Shown here in pieces: positions 8,158 through 17,168 of a stretch of 64,000 bases of DNA (positions within the stretch are counted from its first letter, which is position 1; every line of letters begins with the position of its first letter). The notes below the pieces were generated by a model. The model was not told the origin of the DNA. It did not search any database and worked only from the letters and a program-made list of their open reading frames with translations. Source of the stretch: Deltaproteobacteria bacterium CG11_big_fil_rev_8_21_14_0_20_45_16 (GTDB lineage: Bacteria; Bdellovibrionota; UBA2394); NCBI GenBank assembly GCA_002787535.1, contig PCXB01000041.1:1-64000 (forward strand). The letters are read 5' to 3'. A program made the translations under genes and the position numbers.

Positions 8158-8436
8158 TTAGAAGTTTCCCGAAGCGACTTCCTTCAACATCGCATTGTCT
8201 AAACTCAAATCCGCTACGAGCTTCTTGAGCCGAGCATTTTCTCGTTCCAGCTCTTTATAGCGCCTGGCTTGATCAATCTGCATCCCACCATACTTCCTTT
8301 TCCAGCGGTAATACATCCCAGGTCGAATCTCGATCGCCCGACAAGACTCCTCAAGAGATCGCCCTTGCCCGACCATCACTTCGATCTGCCGAAGCTTCGT
8401 AATAATCTGCTCTTCACTGTACTTCTTTCTCGGCAT
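8158..8436 (-). CDS. IS3-family transposase OrfA
   Basis: A 92-residue helix-turn-helix protein (SEEQIITKLRQIEVM, SLEESCRAIEIRPGMYYRWKRKYGG) with a C-terminal leucine-zipper-like helix (YKELERENARLKKLVADLSL), typical of IS3-family OrfA of the IS407 group. It appears complete and ends NAMLKEVASGNF. It normally binds the terminal repeats and is fused to OrfB by frameshifting. With OrfB damaged, only the DNA-binding subunit would be made. Confidence 0.85.
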   Translation of the reverse strand: MPRKKYSEEQIITKLRQIEVMVGQGRSLEESCRAIEIRPGMYYRWKRKYGGMQIDQARRYKELERENARLKKLVADLSLDNAMLKEVASGNF

Positions 8437-8547
8437 CTCAATGCCCCCTTTCTATCACAATTTCCCAGCCACCACTTCTCTTAGCAACTGGTTTAGTTAA
8501 AGGGGGTCAGGCCAAATTAAGTTCGTTTTAAGGGAAGATGATGACGG

Positions 8548-8573
8548 CCCTACTGCCAGCGATGACGGTAGGG
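8548..8573. repeat. Imperfect hairpin between the IS remnant and tRNA-Val
   Basis: CCCTAC at 8548-8553 pairs with GTAGGG at 8568-8573, with partial pairing continuing inward. It is followed by TCTGTTCCCA, a tail often seen in palindromic repeat families. It lies downstream of the tRNA-Val gene (minus strand) and may be a leftover repeat or part of the tRNA transcript end. No typical T-run follows on either strand. Confidence 0.3.
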
Positions 8574-8621
8574 TCTGTTCCCATTGCATGATGGACAACG
8601 TTTTTTGCACGTGCCTAAAAA

Positions 8622-8697
8622 TGGTGGGCAGTATAGGGGTCGAACCTATGACATCCACCTTGTAAGGGTGGCGCTCTACCAACTGAGCTAACTGCCC
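8622..8697 (-). tRNA. tRNA-Val (anticodon TAC)
   Basis: The minus strand reads a 76-base cloverleaf: acceptor GGGCAGT/ACTGCCC with discriminator A and an encoded CCA, D-arm TTAGCTCAGTTGGTAGAGC, anticodon stem CCACC/GGTGG with loop CTTACAA (anticodon TAC), and T-arm ATAGGTTCGACCCCTAT. It reads GUA and related valine codons. The IS remnant ends about 110 bases beyond the tRNA 3' end. Confidence 0.96.
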
Positions 8698-8785
8698 CTG
8701 AACGAACTATCGCCCTTTAAACACCGTCTTGACCACGCAGGTCACGCGAATTTTTTGCAAAATTGTAGGAAGCCCCTTGGAGGGA

Positions 8786-9232
8786 TTAGGAGTTCTCCGG
8801 CGGGACTATTTTGCAGGCGAGTGTTCTAACTTGGTCCTTAAAAATAATATCTACGCGATCAGGAGGAATAAGCTTCAAAACAACGCCTCTTCCAAACACT
8901 TTGTGCTGAACGGGATCTCCTAAGGCCGGCGAAATATCGATTCGATAAGGAATATCCGTACGTGTTGCCGCTTCTTTTAGTTTTTGATGATAAAATTCTT
9001 CGTTTTGGCGGCCCGAAAGCTTGGGCCGTGGTGCGGAGCTTGCTCTGACCCTTGGATTAGGGTCCGCAGGAGGTTTGGCACGGCGATAATTACGCTCGGA
9101 ATAGCAAGTATTGCAACGGACCCTTGCCGGTTCGTTTCCCATCATGGCCACAATTCTATGACCAAGCTCCAATTTGCACTTTGAGCAATGGTAAACAATA
9201 TCTGATCCAACCGATATTTTGGGAAGGGGCAT
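8786..9232 (-). CDS. Zinc-ribbon protein with C-terminal SH3-like segment, unknown function
   Basis: A 148-residue protein with two CxxC pairs, C16-SK-C19 and C40-NT-C43, forming a probable zinc ribbon. A basic proline-rich linker (about 50-75) follows, then a C-terminal block GDPVQHKVFGRGVVLKLIPPDRVDIIFKDQVRTL. That block resembles the small beta-barrel at the C terminus of UvrD/PcrA helicases and CarD-like proteins, which contact RNA polymerase or nucleic acid. A nucleic-acid or polymerase-binding role is possible but not shown. No signal peptide; single gene divergent from alr. Confidence 0.75.
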   Translation of the reverse strand: MPLPKISVGSDIVYHCSKCKLELGHRIVAMMGNEPARVRCNTCYSERNYRRAKPPADPNPRVRASSAPRPKLSGRQNEEFYHQKLKEAATRTDIPYRIDISPALGDPVQHKVFGRGVVLKLIPPDRVDIIFKDQVRTLACKIVPPENS

Positions 9233-9348
9233 AGATCATACTTGACCGATCCGAAGGGAAACTCAAGCTTGCTTTAAAGGCTTTTGGGATGGGTTTGAGA
9301 AGTTTTAGATCGATGGATTTCCGTAAAAAATATCATTAGCTTAAAGCC

Positions 9349-10497
9349 GTGCCGCTAGCTTTTCCTTTTAGACCTGCTGTCGCTTATCTTCGTCGGAGCT
9401 CGCTTCGGCACAATTTGAAGACAATTCGAGCTCAGCTTGTTCGTTCCAGCCCTCTCCATTCGCCGCGAACTAAGATTATGGGGGTCGTAAAAGCCGACGC
9501 TTATGGGCATTTTGCCACGCAAATGCTTCCACAGCTGGAGCGTGAGGGGATTACACAGTTTTGTGTGGCTTCCTTGGAGGAGGCCGTGGAGATTAGAAAA
9601 ATTAGCAAGAGCTCGCGGGTGCTTGTACTTGGGGGGATACTTCACTGGTCGCGTAAAGCTATTGATATTGTTTCCAAGTCTAGGCTCGAAGTCGGTATCA
9701 ATGATATGGCGTCATTAAAACTTTTCTTGCCCCACAAGAATATCAAAATTCATCTTAAGCTCGACACCGGTATGAATCGACTAGGTATCAAATCCGATGA
9801 GTGGTCGGAAGTATTGGGGCTCATTAAAAAATCTGGGCGAGAGCTGGAGGGCCTATACACTCACTACGCAAGCTTTGAGGGGGCGAGTTTTCGCAACCAA
9901 GTTCTGCTCTTTGAGGAAGCGGTGAGATGGTTTGAAAATGAAAGAATTTCTGTTCGCTGGATTCATAGCGAGAATTCGGCCGCACTTTTTTCAAAAGCTA
10001 AACTTAGGAAGGGGATTTTATCCGAAAGGGGCAATCTGGTGCGACCGGGGATTTCGATGTATGGCTATATGCCGTCGAACTTCAAAACATCAGTCAACTT
10101 GAGGCCGGTTTTGCAATTGGTTGCCGAAATTGATTTGGTCAAAAGAGTCCATACAGGAGAGGGGATGAGCTATGATCACCTCTATCGCGCCAAGAACACC
10201 CATGACTATGGTGTGATTCCTGTTGGCTACGCGGATGGCGTAGCGAAAAGCTATGCTTCTAGATTGATGCCACTTTGGCTTGATCGAAAGGGCAAAAAGA
10301 AAGGACAGTTAAGTATCTGCGGAGCGATCTGTATGGATATGCTGATGCTTAGGGCTTCTCGAGGGAAGTTGCAGATCAAAGATCAGGTGGTGCTTTGGGG
10401 GCAGGGTGTGGATCAACTTGTCAAAACAAAGGTGGCTGATCCTTACGAATTAAACTTACGAATTGCGAAACGGATACCCAGAATTTGGACCGAATGA
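9349..10497 (+). CDS. alr: Alanine racemase
   Basis: A 382-residue PLP enzyme that interconverts L- and D-alanine for peptidoglycan. The cofactor lysine is K48 in VVKADAYGH. The second catalytic base is Tyr275 in GMSYDHLYR. RPGISMYGY, IPVGYADG and ICMDMLML mark the fold-type III barrel and C-terminal beta domain. The frame starts at GTG 9349. Its 3' end overlaps mlaE by ATGA, so it appears co-transcribed with the lipid transport genes. Length is normal for the family. Confidence 0.96.
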   Translation: MPLAFPFRPAVAYLRRSSLRHNLKTIRAQLVRSSPLHSPRTKIMGVVKADAYGHFATQMLPQLEREGITQFCVASLEEAVEIRKISKSSRVLVLGGILHWSRKAIDIVSKSRLEVGINDMASLKLFLPHKNIKIHLKLDTGMNRLGIKSDEWSEVLGLIKKSGRELEGLYTHYASFEGASFRNQVLLFEEAVRWFENERISVRWIHSENSAALFSKAKLRKGILSERGNLVRPGISMYGYMPSNFKTSVNLRPVLQLVAEIDLVKRVHTGEGMSYDHLYRAKNTHDYGVIPVGYADGVAKSYASRLMPLWLDRKGKKKGQLSICGAICMDMLMLRASRGKLQIKDQVVLWGQGVDQLVKTKVADPYELNLRIAKRIPRIWTE

Positions 10498-11264
10498 TCA
10501 AAATTGTAAATCTGATCGAAAGTTGGGTCGTCAGCTTTGTTCTTGAGCTTGGTGGTTTTGTTACTATGTTAAAGGACGGTGTTTTTGCGCTTACCAAAAC
10601 GCCGGTGCGTTGGAAGTTAATCTTTAAGCAGCTGGAATTTATTGGGGTCAACTCCAGTCTCATCATCATATTGACGGGTTACTTCACGGGAGCGGTACTG
10701 GCTTTGCAGGCAGGAAAGGCTTTTCGTCTTTTTAATGCTGAGGGCGCCACGGGGTCTTTGGTCGTGATCTCACTCTTGAGAGAGCTGTCTCCAGTTTTGA
10801 CTTCATTGATGTTGGCAGCACGATGTGGTTCCGCGATGGCGGCGGAAATTGGAACCATGCGCGTGACTCAGCAGATCGATGCTCTTCAGGTCATGTCGGT
10901 TGATCCGGTTTCGTATTTGATTACGCCTCGAATAGTCGCGAGTTTTATTATGGCTCCTCTACTTTCGATCGTATTTTCGGTGGTCGGTACTTTTGGGGGG
11001 TTTTCGGTAGCCGTTGGAGTTCTCAATGTTAACAATGCAATTTATTGGGATAAGATTCAGCAATATGTCGATATGGAGGATTTGTGGAATGGCCTGGCCA
11101 AGGCCTTAGTATTCGGGCTGATCATTGCCGTTGTAGGTTGTCGAAAAGGTTATACGACTAGTGGTGGGGCTGAAGGCGTGGGACGAGCTACGACCCAGGC
11201 CGTAGTGATTGCCTCGGTTAGTATTTTAGTGGCCGATTATTTTTTAACTGCTTTTATGTTTTGA
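10494..11264 (+). CDS. mlaE: MlaE family ABC permease for phospholipid transport
   Basis: A roughly 256-residue permease with the MlaE pattern: N-terminal amphipathic region, then membrane segments around ILTGYFTGAVLALQAG, the conserved cytoplasmic loop AARCGSAMAAEIGTMRVTQQIDALQVM, and a C-terminal hydrophobic stretch. It forms the inner-membrane channel of the Mla complex with MlaF and MlaD, moving phospholipid between the inner membrane and the periplasm. A TTG at 10485 extends the frame by three codons, but the ATG at 10494, overlapping the alr stop as ATGA, is the better start. Confidence 0.94.
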   Translation: MIKIVNLIESWVVSFVLELGGFVTMLKDGVFALTKTPVRWKLIFKQLEFIGVNSSLIIILTGYFTGAVLALQAGKAFRLFNAEGATGSLVVISLLRELSPVLTSLMLAARCGSAMAAEIGTMRVTQQIDALQVMSVDPVSYLITPRIVASFIMAPLLSIVFSVVGTFGGFSVAVGVLNVNNAIYWDKIQQYVDMEDLWNGLAKALVFGLIIAVVGCRKGYTTSGGAEGVGRATTQAVVIASVSILVADYFLTAFMF

Positions 11265-11277
11265 TGAGAACTTAAGA

Positions 11278-12024
11278 ATGCTTGAAATTCGCAATTTAAA
11301 AAAGAGTTTCGGGGACCACGAGGTTCTAAAGGGTCTTAGTTTAAATATCCCATCGGGAAAGATCACAGTCATCATTGGCGGTAGCGGGACTGGAAAGAGT
11401 GTGCTGCTCAAGCACATCATTGGTCTCATTGAGCCCGATGAGGGGCAAATACTTTTGGATGGGGAAAGCCTTTACGAAATGACATCGGAGACATTGAAAA
11501 AACAAAGAATGAGATTTGGAATGTTGTTTCAAGATGCGGCTTTGTTTGATTCGATGACCGTCTATGAGAACATTGCGTTTCCACTTATCGAGCATACCGA
11601 TTGGTCCGAAGCTGAGGTGACCCGGGTGGTCAAACATAAGTTGGAGCAAATTCGACTTCCGGGAATTGAGGAGAAGTTTCCCTCAGAGCTTTCGGGTGGT
11701 ATGCGAAAACGAGTTGGACTAGCGAGAGCTACGGCTTTGGAGCCAGAAATTGTATTGTATGATGAGCCTACAACGGGACTCGATCCAGTGACCTCTAAGG
11801 CTATCGATGATCTGATTGTTCAGACGCAGAATAATTTAAAAAATGCCACGAGTATCATTATTAGCCACGATATTCCATCTACCTTAAGAATTGCCAATCA
11901 GGTGGCGATGCTTCACGATGGAAGAATCGTGGAAGTGGGAAGTCCCAAGGATATTCTTCATAGCAAGAATCCAATTGTTAGAGAATTCCTGGATCCAGTT
12001 ATCGATCAAATAGGAGTTGCGTAA
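11278..12024 (+). CDS. mlaF: MlaF family ABC transporter ATPase
   Basis: A 248-residue ATPase with Walker A GGSGTGKS (about residues 34-41), Q-loop MLFQDAALFDSMTVYENI, ABC signature LSGGMRKRVGLARA, Walker B IVLYDEPTTGLDPV and the switch His in IISHDI. The MRKR variant of the signature is typical of MlaF/Ttg2A. It powers the MlaE permease. It lies 13 bases after mlaE and overlaps the first codons of the mlaD frame. Confidence 0.96.
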   Translation: MLEIRNLKKSFGDHEVLKGLSLNIPSGKITVIIGGSGTGKSVLLKHIIGLIEPDEGQILLDGESLYEMTSETLKKQRMRFGMLFQDAALFDSMTVYENIAFPLIEHTDWSEAEVTRVVKHKLEQIRLPGIEEKFPSELSGGMRKRVGLARATALEPEIVLYDEPTTGLDPVTSKAIDDLIVQTQNNLKNATSIIISHDIPSTLRIANQVAMLHDGRIVEVGSPKDILHSKNPIVREFLDPVIDQIGVA

Positions 12025-12028
12025 GCGC

Positions 12029-13420
12029 GTGGCTACAAACGGCAAAAAGAAATTTGGACCTGAACTGAAAGTTGGCCTTTTTGTCATTGTCGTGATTTTT
12101 GGTCTTAGTTATCTGACGACGCGAATTAATCAAGACGGATTCAGCTTTAAGCCGCTGGATTACTACGATGTCTATTTTAAAAACGTTTCGGGGCTTTTAC
12201 CACGAACCCCAGTCGAATACGCGGGAGTTCGGGTGGGGCACGTTGAAGAAATCGCAATGGGCGAGGGTGCGGTGCGAGTTCGGATTCGGGTTTCTCCCGA
12301 TGTCCATATATATGAGGATACGTATGTCGGTCTTCAAACAAGGGGGCTGTTGGGCGAGAAGATTATCTTAATTCAGGGCGGTGGACAGGCTGCGCAGATC
12401 CCTTCCGGCGGCGTGATTCGTGATACCCATGGATCGGCAGGTTTTGAGGATGCCATGGCGCGATTTAACGAAGTCGCTGAAGCGGTTAGAGATTTTGTCA
12501 AAGGTGGCCAGGGCAAGCCTTCCCTTCAGGATATGGTTAGTAATGCCACGGATATAACGGAAGATGTGAAGAAACTGATGAAAGATCGAAGCAAAGATAT
12601 CGATCAAATTATTTTAAATATGCGTGAAGTTACGGACTCGATGAAAGTTTTTATGCGCAAAGGTGAGCCAGGTACTCAATCAGCACTTGAGAAATTTGAA
12701 GGCACCATGGACAAATTGGATCAAGCGGCGACCAGTCTTCAGCAGATTATGTCGAAAATTGAGCGTGGTGAAGGCTCAGTTGGCAAATTGTTAAGTGATG
12801 ATACGACCGTTACTAAGATGAACGATGCGTTGGATGGTATTAATGAATTTGTGGGCCAAGTGAAGCAGCTCGAAATCGCGGTGGGCTTCCGTGGCGAATA
12901 TATGGGAAGCGAGCGAGAGCCGATTGCCGTTACTTCGTTTAGATTTAGACCAGCGGTTGATAAATATTTCTTATTGGAATTTACGGATGGGCCCCTGGCC
13001 TTTGCTAAGCGTTCTCGAAAAATCACGACCACCGAAACTGATCCGCCCGGAACAAGCGTTCAAAAAACTGAAACAACAAGAAGTGATAGCTTTAGTATTA
13101 CCGCGATTTTTGCCAGACGGTTTTATGATTTAACCCTGAAGGCGGGAATCTTTCGGTCGAGTGGTTACTTTGGCGCTGAATACCATTTGTTCGAGGATCA
13201 TTTAAATCTTGGTATTGATGCCTTTAACTTTAATCGCGATGAGAATGCTCAATTACGCTTGTTCGCCAAGATTAACTTCTTGAAGATATTTTATTTGGAT
13301 GGCGGTGTGGATGATATGATTCACGAAAATGGTCGTCGCAACTTTTTTGCTGGGCTCGGATTTATGCTCACAGACGACGATATCAAAAAGCTTTTTGGCG
13401 TTGCACCGCTACTTCAATAA
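12029..13420 (+). CDS. mlaD: MCE-domain protein, MlaD-like
   Basis: About 463 residues: an N-terminal membrane anchor (KVGLFVIVVIFGLSYLTT), an MCE domain (about 35-115: YYDVYFKNVSGLLPRTPVEYAGVRVGHV, LLGEKIILIQGG), a long helical region with repeated GEGSVGKLLSDDTTV-type motifs, and a beta-rich C-terminal domain of about 170 residues. E. coli MlaD is only 183 residues, so the long tail is distinctive and may span the periplasm or interact with the outer membrane. An upstream TTG at 12017 directly abuts AGGAG, too close to use. GTG at 12029, 12 bases from it, is preferred. Confidence 0.88.
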   Translation: MATNGKKKFGPELKVGLFVIVVIFGLSYLTTRINQDGFSFKPLDYYDVYFKNVSGLLPRTPVEYAGVRVGHVEEIAMGEGAVRVRIRVSPDVHIYEDTYVGLQTRGLLGEKIILIQGGGQAAQIPSGGVIRDTHGSAGFEDAMARFNEVAEAVRDFVKGGQGKPSLQDMVSNATDITEDVKKLMKDRSKDIDQIILNMREVTDSMKVFMRKGEPGTQSALEKFEGTMDKLDQAATSLQQIMSKIERGEGSVGKLLSDDTTVTKMNDALDGINEFVGQVKQLEIAVGFRGEYMGSEREPIAVTSFRFRPAVDKYFLLEFTDGPLAFAKRSRKITTTETDPPGTSVQKTETTRSDSFSITAIFARRFYDLTLKAGIFRSSGYFGAEYHLFEDHLNLGIDAFNFNRDENAQLRLFAKINFLKIFYLDGGVDDMIHENGRRNFFAGLGFMLTDDDIKKLFGVAPLLQ

Positions 13421-13431
13421 GTTCGGCGACC

Positions 13432-15081
13432 TTAGGGAGTCTGCTGTGAGGACTTAATAAGTTCTATAAAATCATTATTGCAAAGGCTTGCGGTTGGTCC
13501 GCTTGATAGCGCGAGGTGGGCTTCGAGATTTAAGTTGTCGGCAATTTCGAGGCCGGGATCTTCAACTAAGGGAGGTTGAGTTTCAACAATGAGATGCTTG
13601 AGGGCCGGAATTTTTTCCATCGCAGCTGGTCCAAGATGTGATACGACCCAACCGACATAGAGTCCGTATAAAATATTAAGAGGTACTTGCTTTAAAGACA
13701 GAAAGCTTCGACTAAAAGGATGGTTAATTCCAGCTGTCATTCTCCAAGTCTGACTCCAAAGATAGTAGGGCACAGACAAGAAACTAAAGCTGGCATTAGC
13801 GGCAGCAGTTACAGCCGAAGCAACGCCTACCGAAAAGGCTGAAATTTTTATAGCCTGCCAACTTACCGAAGGCTCGAGTACATAAGTCAAAAGAGCATTC
13901 ATAGGAATAATAAGTAGCGACGAGTAGAGGGCTCCGGCAAGGGCGGTGGGAATGGCTTGATCGATCTTGGGACCAGCTTGGAGCCTAATTTTCTTATAAG
14001 GAAGGGACCAAAAGTTCCGTCGAAGCCTCTGGAGAAAACTTAAATTGGGATCATTTATAAAACCAACCGTCAATGTTTCCACGGGTCGAGTATTGAGCAC
14101 CAGGCCTTCCGAAATTCGAATAATATTATTGACCGTCATCGCCGTATGAAAAGGTACCATGCCAGACATGAAGACTAGATCGGAAGAGCCGGGCGGAATT
14201 TTGGCAAGCATACCCGGGGCAACTTGAACACTTATCGGAACCCGATCAAAGATTTGGCCTGATCCGTGATCTCCTAGATTAACTAACGCGCGATTGACAA
14301 GATTCTGGGGCGTTCTTCCGAGGATCCAAGCTCTATCATGTACTCGATAGTTCATCGTCTGAAGGCTGGATTGTAATGCCCGAATAGGTCGATTATAAAA
14401 ATCACTGTGATCAACCGAAGCTTTTTGAACAGCTGAGATAATTTTTGATTTGGCAACCACCGTCATTTGATTGATTCGTTCTTCGATTGCCAGGCTTTCT
14501 CCTTCGGTGAGCTTTTCCACTTCAGATTTAAGTTCCGCAACGAAAGCCTCATTGTTGGCAAAGCCTATTAGCATTTGTCCAAAATGAATAAGATCGGAGC
14601 GTTGAGCTTTGCTTAATTTGGGGTGATTCTCGAGTTCTGCGACTATTCGATCGAGCCAGGTCTTTCCATGAGCACTCAAATTCGTTTCGACCACATGAAT
14701 GGCCGCTACAGCTTCAAACTCTACTCCCAAATCTAATGCATGAGCGGCTTCGAGCTGAGCCACCGCTCGTCCTAGCGCCGCTTGGGCAATCGAATAGCTC
14801 TCGATGTATTGGGCGCGCTTTGCCAAGCGTTGATCCCATATCTGATCGGGCTTTACGCCTTCAACGACACCCCCAACCATATAGCTTGCAAGCCGCCAAC
14901 CCTGAATAATGGGAAGTGGCATAAGGCCCCAGTCTTGCAGGACTGTTCGAAAGCTCGCTCGCCCGCCTGTTTCTTTGACATTTATATATTGAGGAAAGCT
15001 TATCTGCAAAACGATCCGAGGAATGCTGGGGTGAGTAAGCTTGTAAATAACGCCAGACTGTCCAAACAACCATGAATACAA
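13432..15081 (-). CDS. Large membrane protein of unknown function (possible second half of a split gene)
   Basis: Family not recognised. The 549-residue frame has a helical N-terminal half (for example LGRAVAQLEAAHALDLGVEFEAV, VEKLTEGESLAIEERINQM). Three strongly hydrophobic segments follow in the C-terminal half, around AIPTALAGALYSSLLIIPMNALLTYVL, AFSVGVASAVTAAANASFSFL and NILYGLYVGWVVSHLG. It lacks a signal peptide. The only start codon near its beginning is TTG at 15081 with no clear ribosome site, and coding-like sequence continues upstream in frame for 17 codons to the TAG stop of the preceding gene. It may therefore be the second part of a single longer protein. Confidence 0.65.
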   Translation of the reverse strand: MYSWLFGQSGVIYKLTHPSIPRIVLQISFPQYINVKETGGRASFRTVLQDWGLMPLPIIQGWRLASYMVGGVVEGVKPDQIWDQRLAKRAQYIESYSIAQAALGRAVAQLEAAHALDLGVEFEAVAAIHVVETNLSAHGKTWLDRIVAELENHPKLSKAQRSDLIHFGQMLIGFANNEAFVAELKSEVEKLTEGESLAIEERINQMTVVAKSKIISAVQKASVDHSDFYNRPIRALQSSLQTMNYRVHDRAWILGRTPQNLVNRALVNLGDHGSGQIFDRVPISVQVAPGMLAKIPPGSSDLVFMSGMVPFHTAMTVNNIIRISEGLVLNTRPVETLTVGFINDPNLSFLQRLRRNFWSLPYKKIRLQAGPKIDQAIPTALAGALYSSLLIIPMNALLTYVLEPSVSWQAIKISAFSVGVASAVTAAANASFSFLSVPYYLWSQTWRMTAGINHPFSRSFLSLKQVPLNILYGLYVGWVVSHLGPAAMEKIPALKHLIVETQPPLVEDPGLEIADNLNLEAHLALSSGPTASLCNNDFIELIKSSQQTP

Positions 15082-15132
15082 ATCCAGCTCAACTGCAGGC
15101 TGTTTGCCGCCTTTGGTCAGGCGGTTTACTCT

Positions 15133-17010
15133 CTAGGCGAGCCGATCTCTGTTTTTTTCTACTGTATAAGGACCTGTGTAGGCGTCGACTACTAGTTTCC
15201 TGAGACGCAGCAAATTCTTTCGAGGCGAAACTCGAGAACGCAAACTTTGCCAAAAGCCGAGACTTTGATTCGACTCTTCGTTGTTAGGGGGTGCCGATAT
15301 GGTTCTTTCAATTCGTTGAGATTCGGTTAATAGTATTTCAGTGTTTTCCGTATCCAAAGCTGAATTATCCATCAGCAGATTTAAGGCGTGTGCGTCGCGG
15401 ATATTAATGTTCCGAAAATAAAGCATCGTTTTGATGCCAAGCAAAGTTAAGCCAGTCATGCCTCCAACGGCTGAGCAATTCATAAAAAGTCGCATTCCGT
15501 CCTGTTCAAAAAGCGGAACGACAAATGTGCTTAAAAGTAGCCATGGAGTCGCGGATATTCCTAGGGAGATGAGTCGCCCAGCAGATTTTCCTTTCCACCA
15601 AGATTCAGCCTTGGCCACAGAATTTCCGGGATGCTTAGGATCGTCGGGAAGTTTGTTGATCCGAACAAAATTTTGGAAGCCTGATTCCTCTGCGCGAAGC
15701 CGATAGAGTGATGGCCCTTCGGAGTCGAGTTCGCGGACCGCCTCCTGAAAGTTAGTGATGAGTTCTCGATAGAGAATATTTCGCGCGGGCTGGTCGGTTT
15801 CGCGATTTTTCCTTTTCAGTTGCTGCGATACCCATTTGCCTAGTTCGCCAATTTTGTTGGAAGCTCTCTCAACTCCTCTTGTCATTCGAGCAGCCCATCC
15901 CGAGACGCTCATATTTCGCACCCGAGCTCGATTGCTTTCGGGAATATAGCTCGGCTCAATCATGGGGCCTGATAAAAGAACTTGTGCCGCCGGATTGAGA
16001 TCTCCATTCCATTGCATATTATCGTAGGAGTTCCCTATGGTTGCTTCCATTAACTCGTTCATAGTGCTTCGGAGTTCCTGGATGTTTCGGCTATTGGCAA
16101 ATCCGAGATCGATGAAAAAGGCATCCAATGCTTGCTGATAATAGGACTGTAGATTTGCTAGGCTGAGGCTCAAGTAGCGTTGATTTTCTCCTTCCGGAAT
16201 GGATTCCTTTTTTAATGGGATATGGAGACCGGCTTCTAGAATCTGACTGGGCTGCCGAAGGCGATTAGCATTTTCCAGGGCTTCCTCGGCGGTGATAAAT
16301 ATCGCACGGTCAAAGTCAAAGTCGGAAAGATCAAATTCGCCCAAATCTTTTCTTGGAAGACCAAAAGGGATGAGAGGAATTTTTTCGCCAACTGCCCATT
16401 CGAATCTTTCGGGCATAAATAAAATCCAAAAATAGTCCGAAATATTAAGGCCCGTGGCTTCAAAATCTTTGGCAATTCCTGATGAATCAGGAAGCCCGTC
16501 CATAAATGCCATATGGAATATTTCTTCACGCCTCATTGGTAGAGCCTCGGCAGTGTGAAATCGATTACGTATATATCCTGGGCGTCGATTAGTTTGAACC
16601 ACCCCAGCAGCCTGAAAAGCTGACCAAGTGTGAACGATATTGTAAGCTCGAAACGCGAGAGTCCCATCACTTCGAAGGTAAAACAATGGATCGTGAGACC
16701 GTCTAAATGCCTGCGTAAATATGGTTCGGCTCGTCGAATAGCGGTTCAGGTGAATAGGGTGGCTACCATCTTCGAGAAGATTTTGCTTCGCTAGATGCTT
16801 AAATGCCTCAAGATTGTCTTCATCCGTAAGAACAGCGATTGTTTGTATCCCGAAGCCATAACGATCTCTTTCGAGTATTGGTCGAGGGTTGGCAGAGTCT
16901 CGAAGCCTTTCTGAAACACTGCGGGGACCTTCTTGCCCCCATGTCAAAGACGGGCTTCCGGCCAAAATAACCGCAAAGAAAGCTAGTTTTAACCAACTCT
17001 TAATTATCAC
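15133..17010 (-). CDS. Secreted/membrane protein of unknown function
   Basis: Family not recognised. From the GTG at 17010 the product is about 625 residues with a signal peptide (IIKSWLKLAFFAVILAGSPSLTWG then QEGP). A large soluble region follows, then two hydrophobic segments near the C terminus (LISLGISATPWLLLSTFVV and GGMTGLTLLGIKTMLYF) and a basic tail. A longer frame to 17142 adds 44 residues that obscure the signal, so the shorter start is preferred. The frame ends at TAG 15133-15135 and continues without shift into the neighbouring 549-residue frame. Both genes face a convergent mlaD and diverge from the lipoprotein gene at 17169. Confidence 0.65.
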   Translation of the reverse strand: MIIKSWLKLAFFAVILAGSPSLTWGQEGPRSVSERLRDSANPRPILERDRYGFGIQTIAVLTDEDNLEAFKHLAKQNLLEDGSHPIHLNRYSTSRTIFTQAFRRSHDPLFYLRSDGTLAFRAYNIVHTWSAFQAAGVVQTNRRPGYIRNRFHTAEALPMRREEIFHMAFMDGLPDSSGIAKDFEATGLNISDYFWILFMPERFEWAVGEKIPLIPFGLPRKDLGEFDLSDFDFDRAIFITAEEALENANRLRQPSQILEAGLHIPLKKESIPEGENQRYLSLSLANLQSYYQQALDAFFIDLGFANSRNIQELRSTMNELMEATIGNSYDNMQWNGDLNPAAQVLLSGPMIEPSYIPESNRARVRNMSVSGWAARMTRGVERASNKIGELGKWVSQQLKRKNRETDQPARNILYRELITNFQEAVRELDSEGPSLYRLRAEESGFQNFVRINKLPDDPKHPGNSVAKAESWWKGKSAGRLISLGISATPWLLLSTFVVPLFEQDGMRLFMNCSAVGGMTGLTLLGIKTMLYFRNINIRDAHALNLLMDNSALDTENTEILLTESQRIERTISAPPNNEESNQSLGFWQSLRSRVSPRKNLLRLRKLVVDAYTGPYTVEKNRDRLA

Positions 17011-17168
17011 CCAACAACCCGCCTCAAAGTCTCCGGCGTTTTTACCTATGATGTCCGCGGTAAATATCCGGAATAGGCTGATTAATAGAAAGAGATTGTC
17101 TCTTTGTCGACACCAAAAGCAAATGTAGTTGCCATAAGCCACACTTTGGCTTCAAATATTCTAAGTAT

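Larger units (their letters stand above)
7591..8509 (-). mobile_element. Decayed IS3-family (IS407-group-like) insertion sequence
   Basis: The element comprises orfA and a shortened orfB read leftwards. Outer boundaries are proposed from matching ends: TGACCCC at 7591-7597 and its complement GGGGTCA at 8503-8509, both preceded outward by GGCY. The match is short and no clean 3-4 bp target duplication is visible (GGCT on one side, GGCC on the other), so the boundaries are tentative. About 920 bp remain where a full element would be near 1.2-1.3 kb, because orfB lacks its first third. The element is presumably immobile unless complemented. Confidence 0.7.

Noticed and set aside
8491..8513. Relation between the IS3 end and the 66-bp palindromes
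   Set aside because: Both contain GGGGTCAGG and TTTAGTTAA, but the order and surrounding bases differ, so common origin cannot be supported.
8497..8682. 61-residue minus-strand frame covering the tRNA-Val gene
   Set aside because: It overlaps the tRNA and repeat-like spacer and has no coding features.
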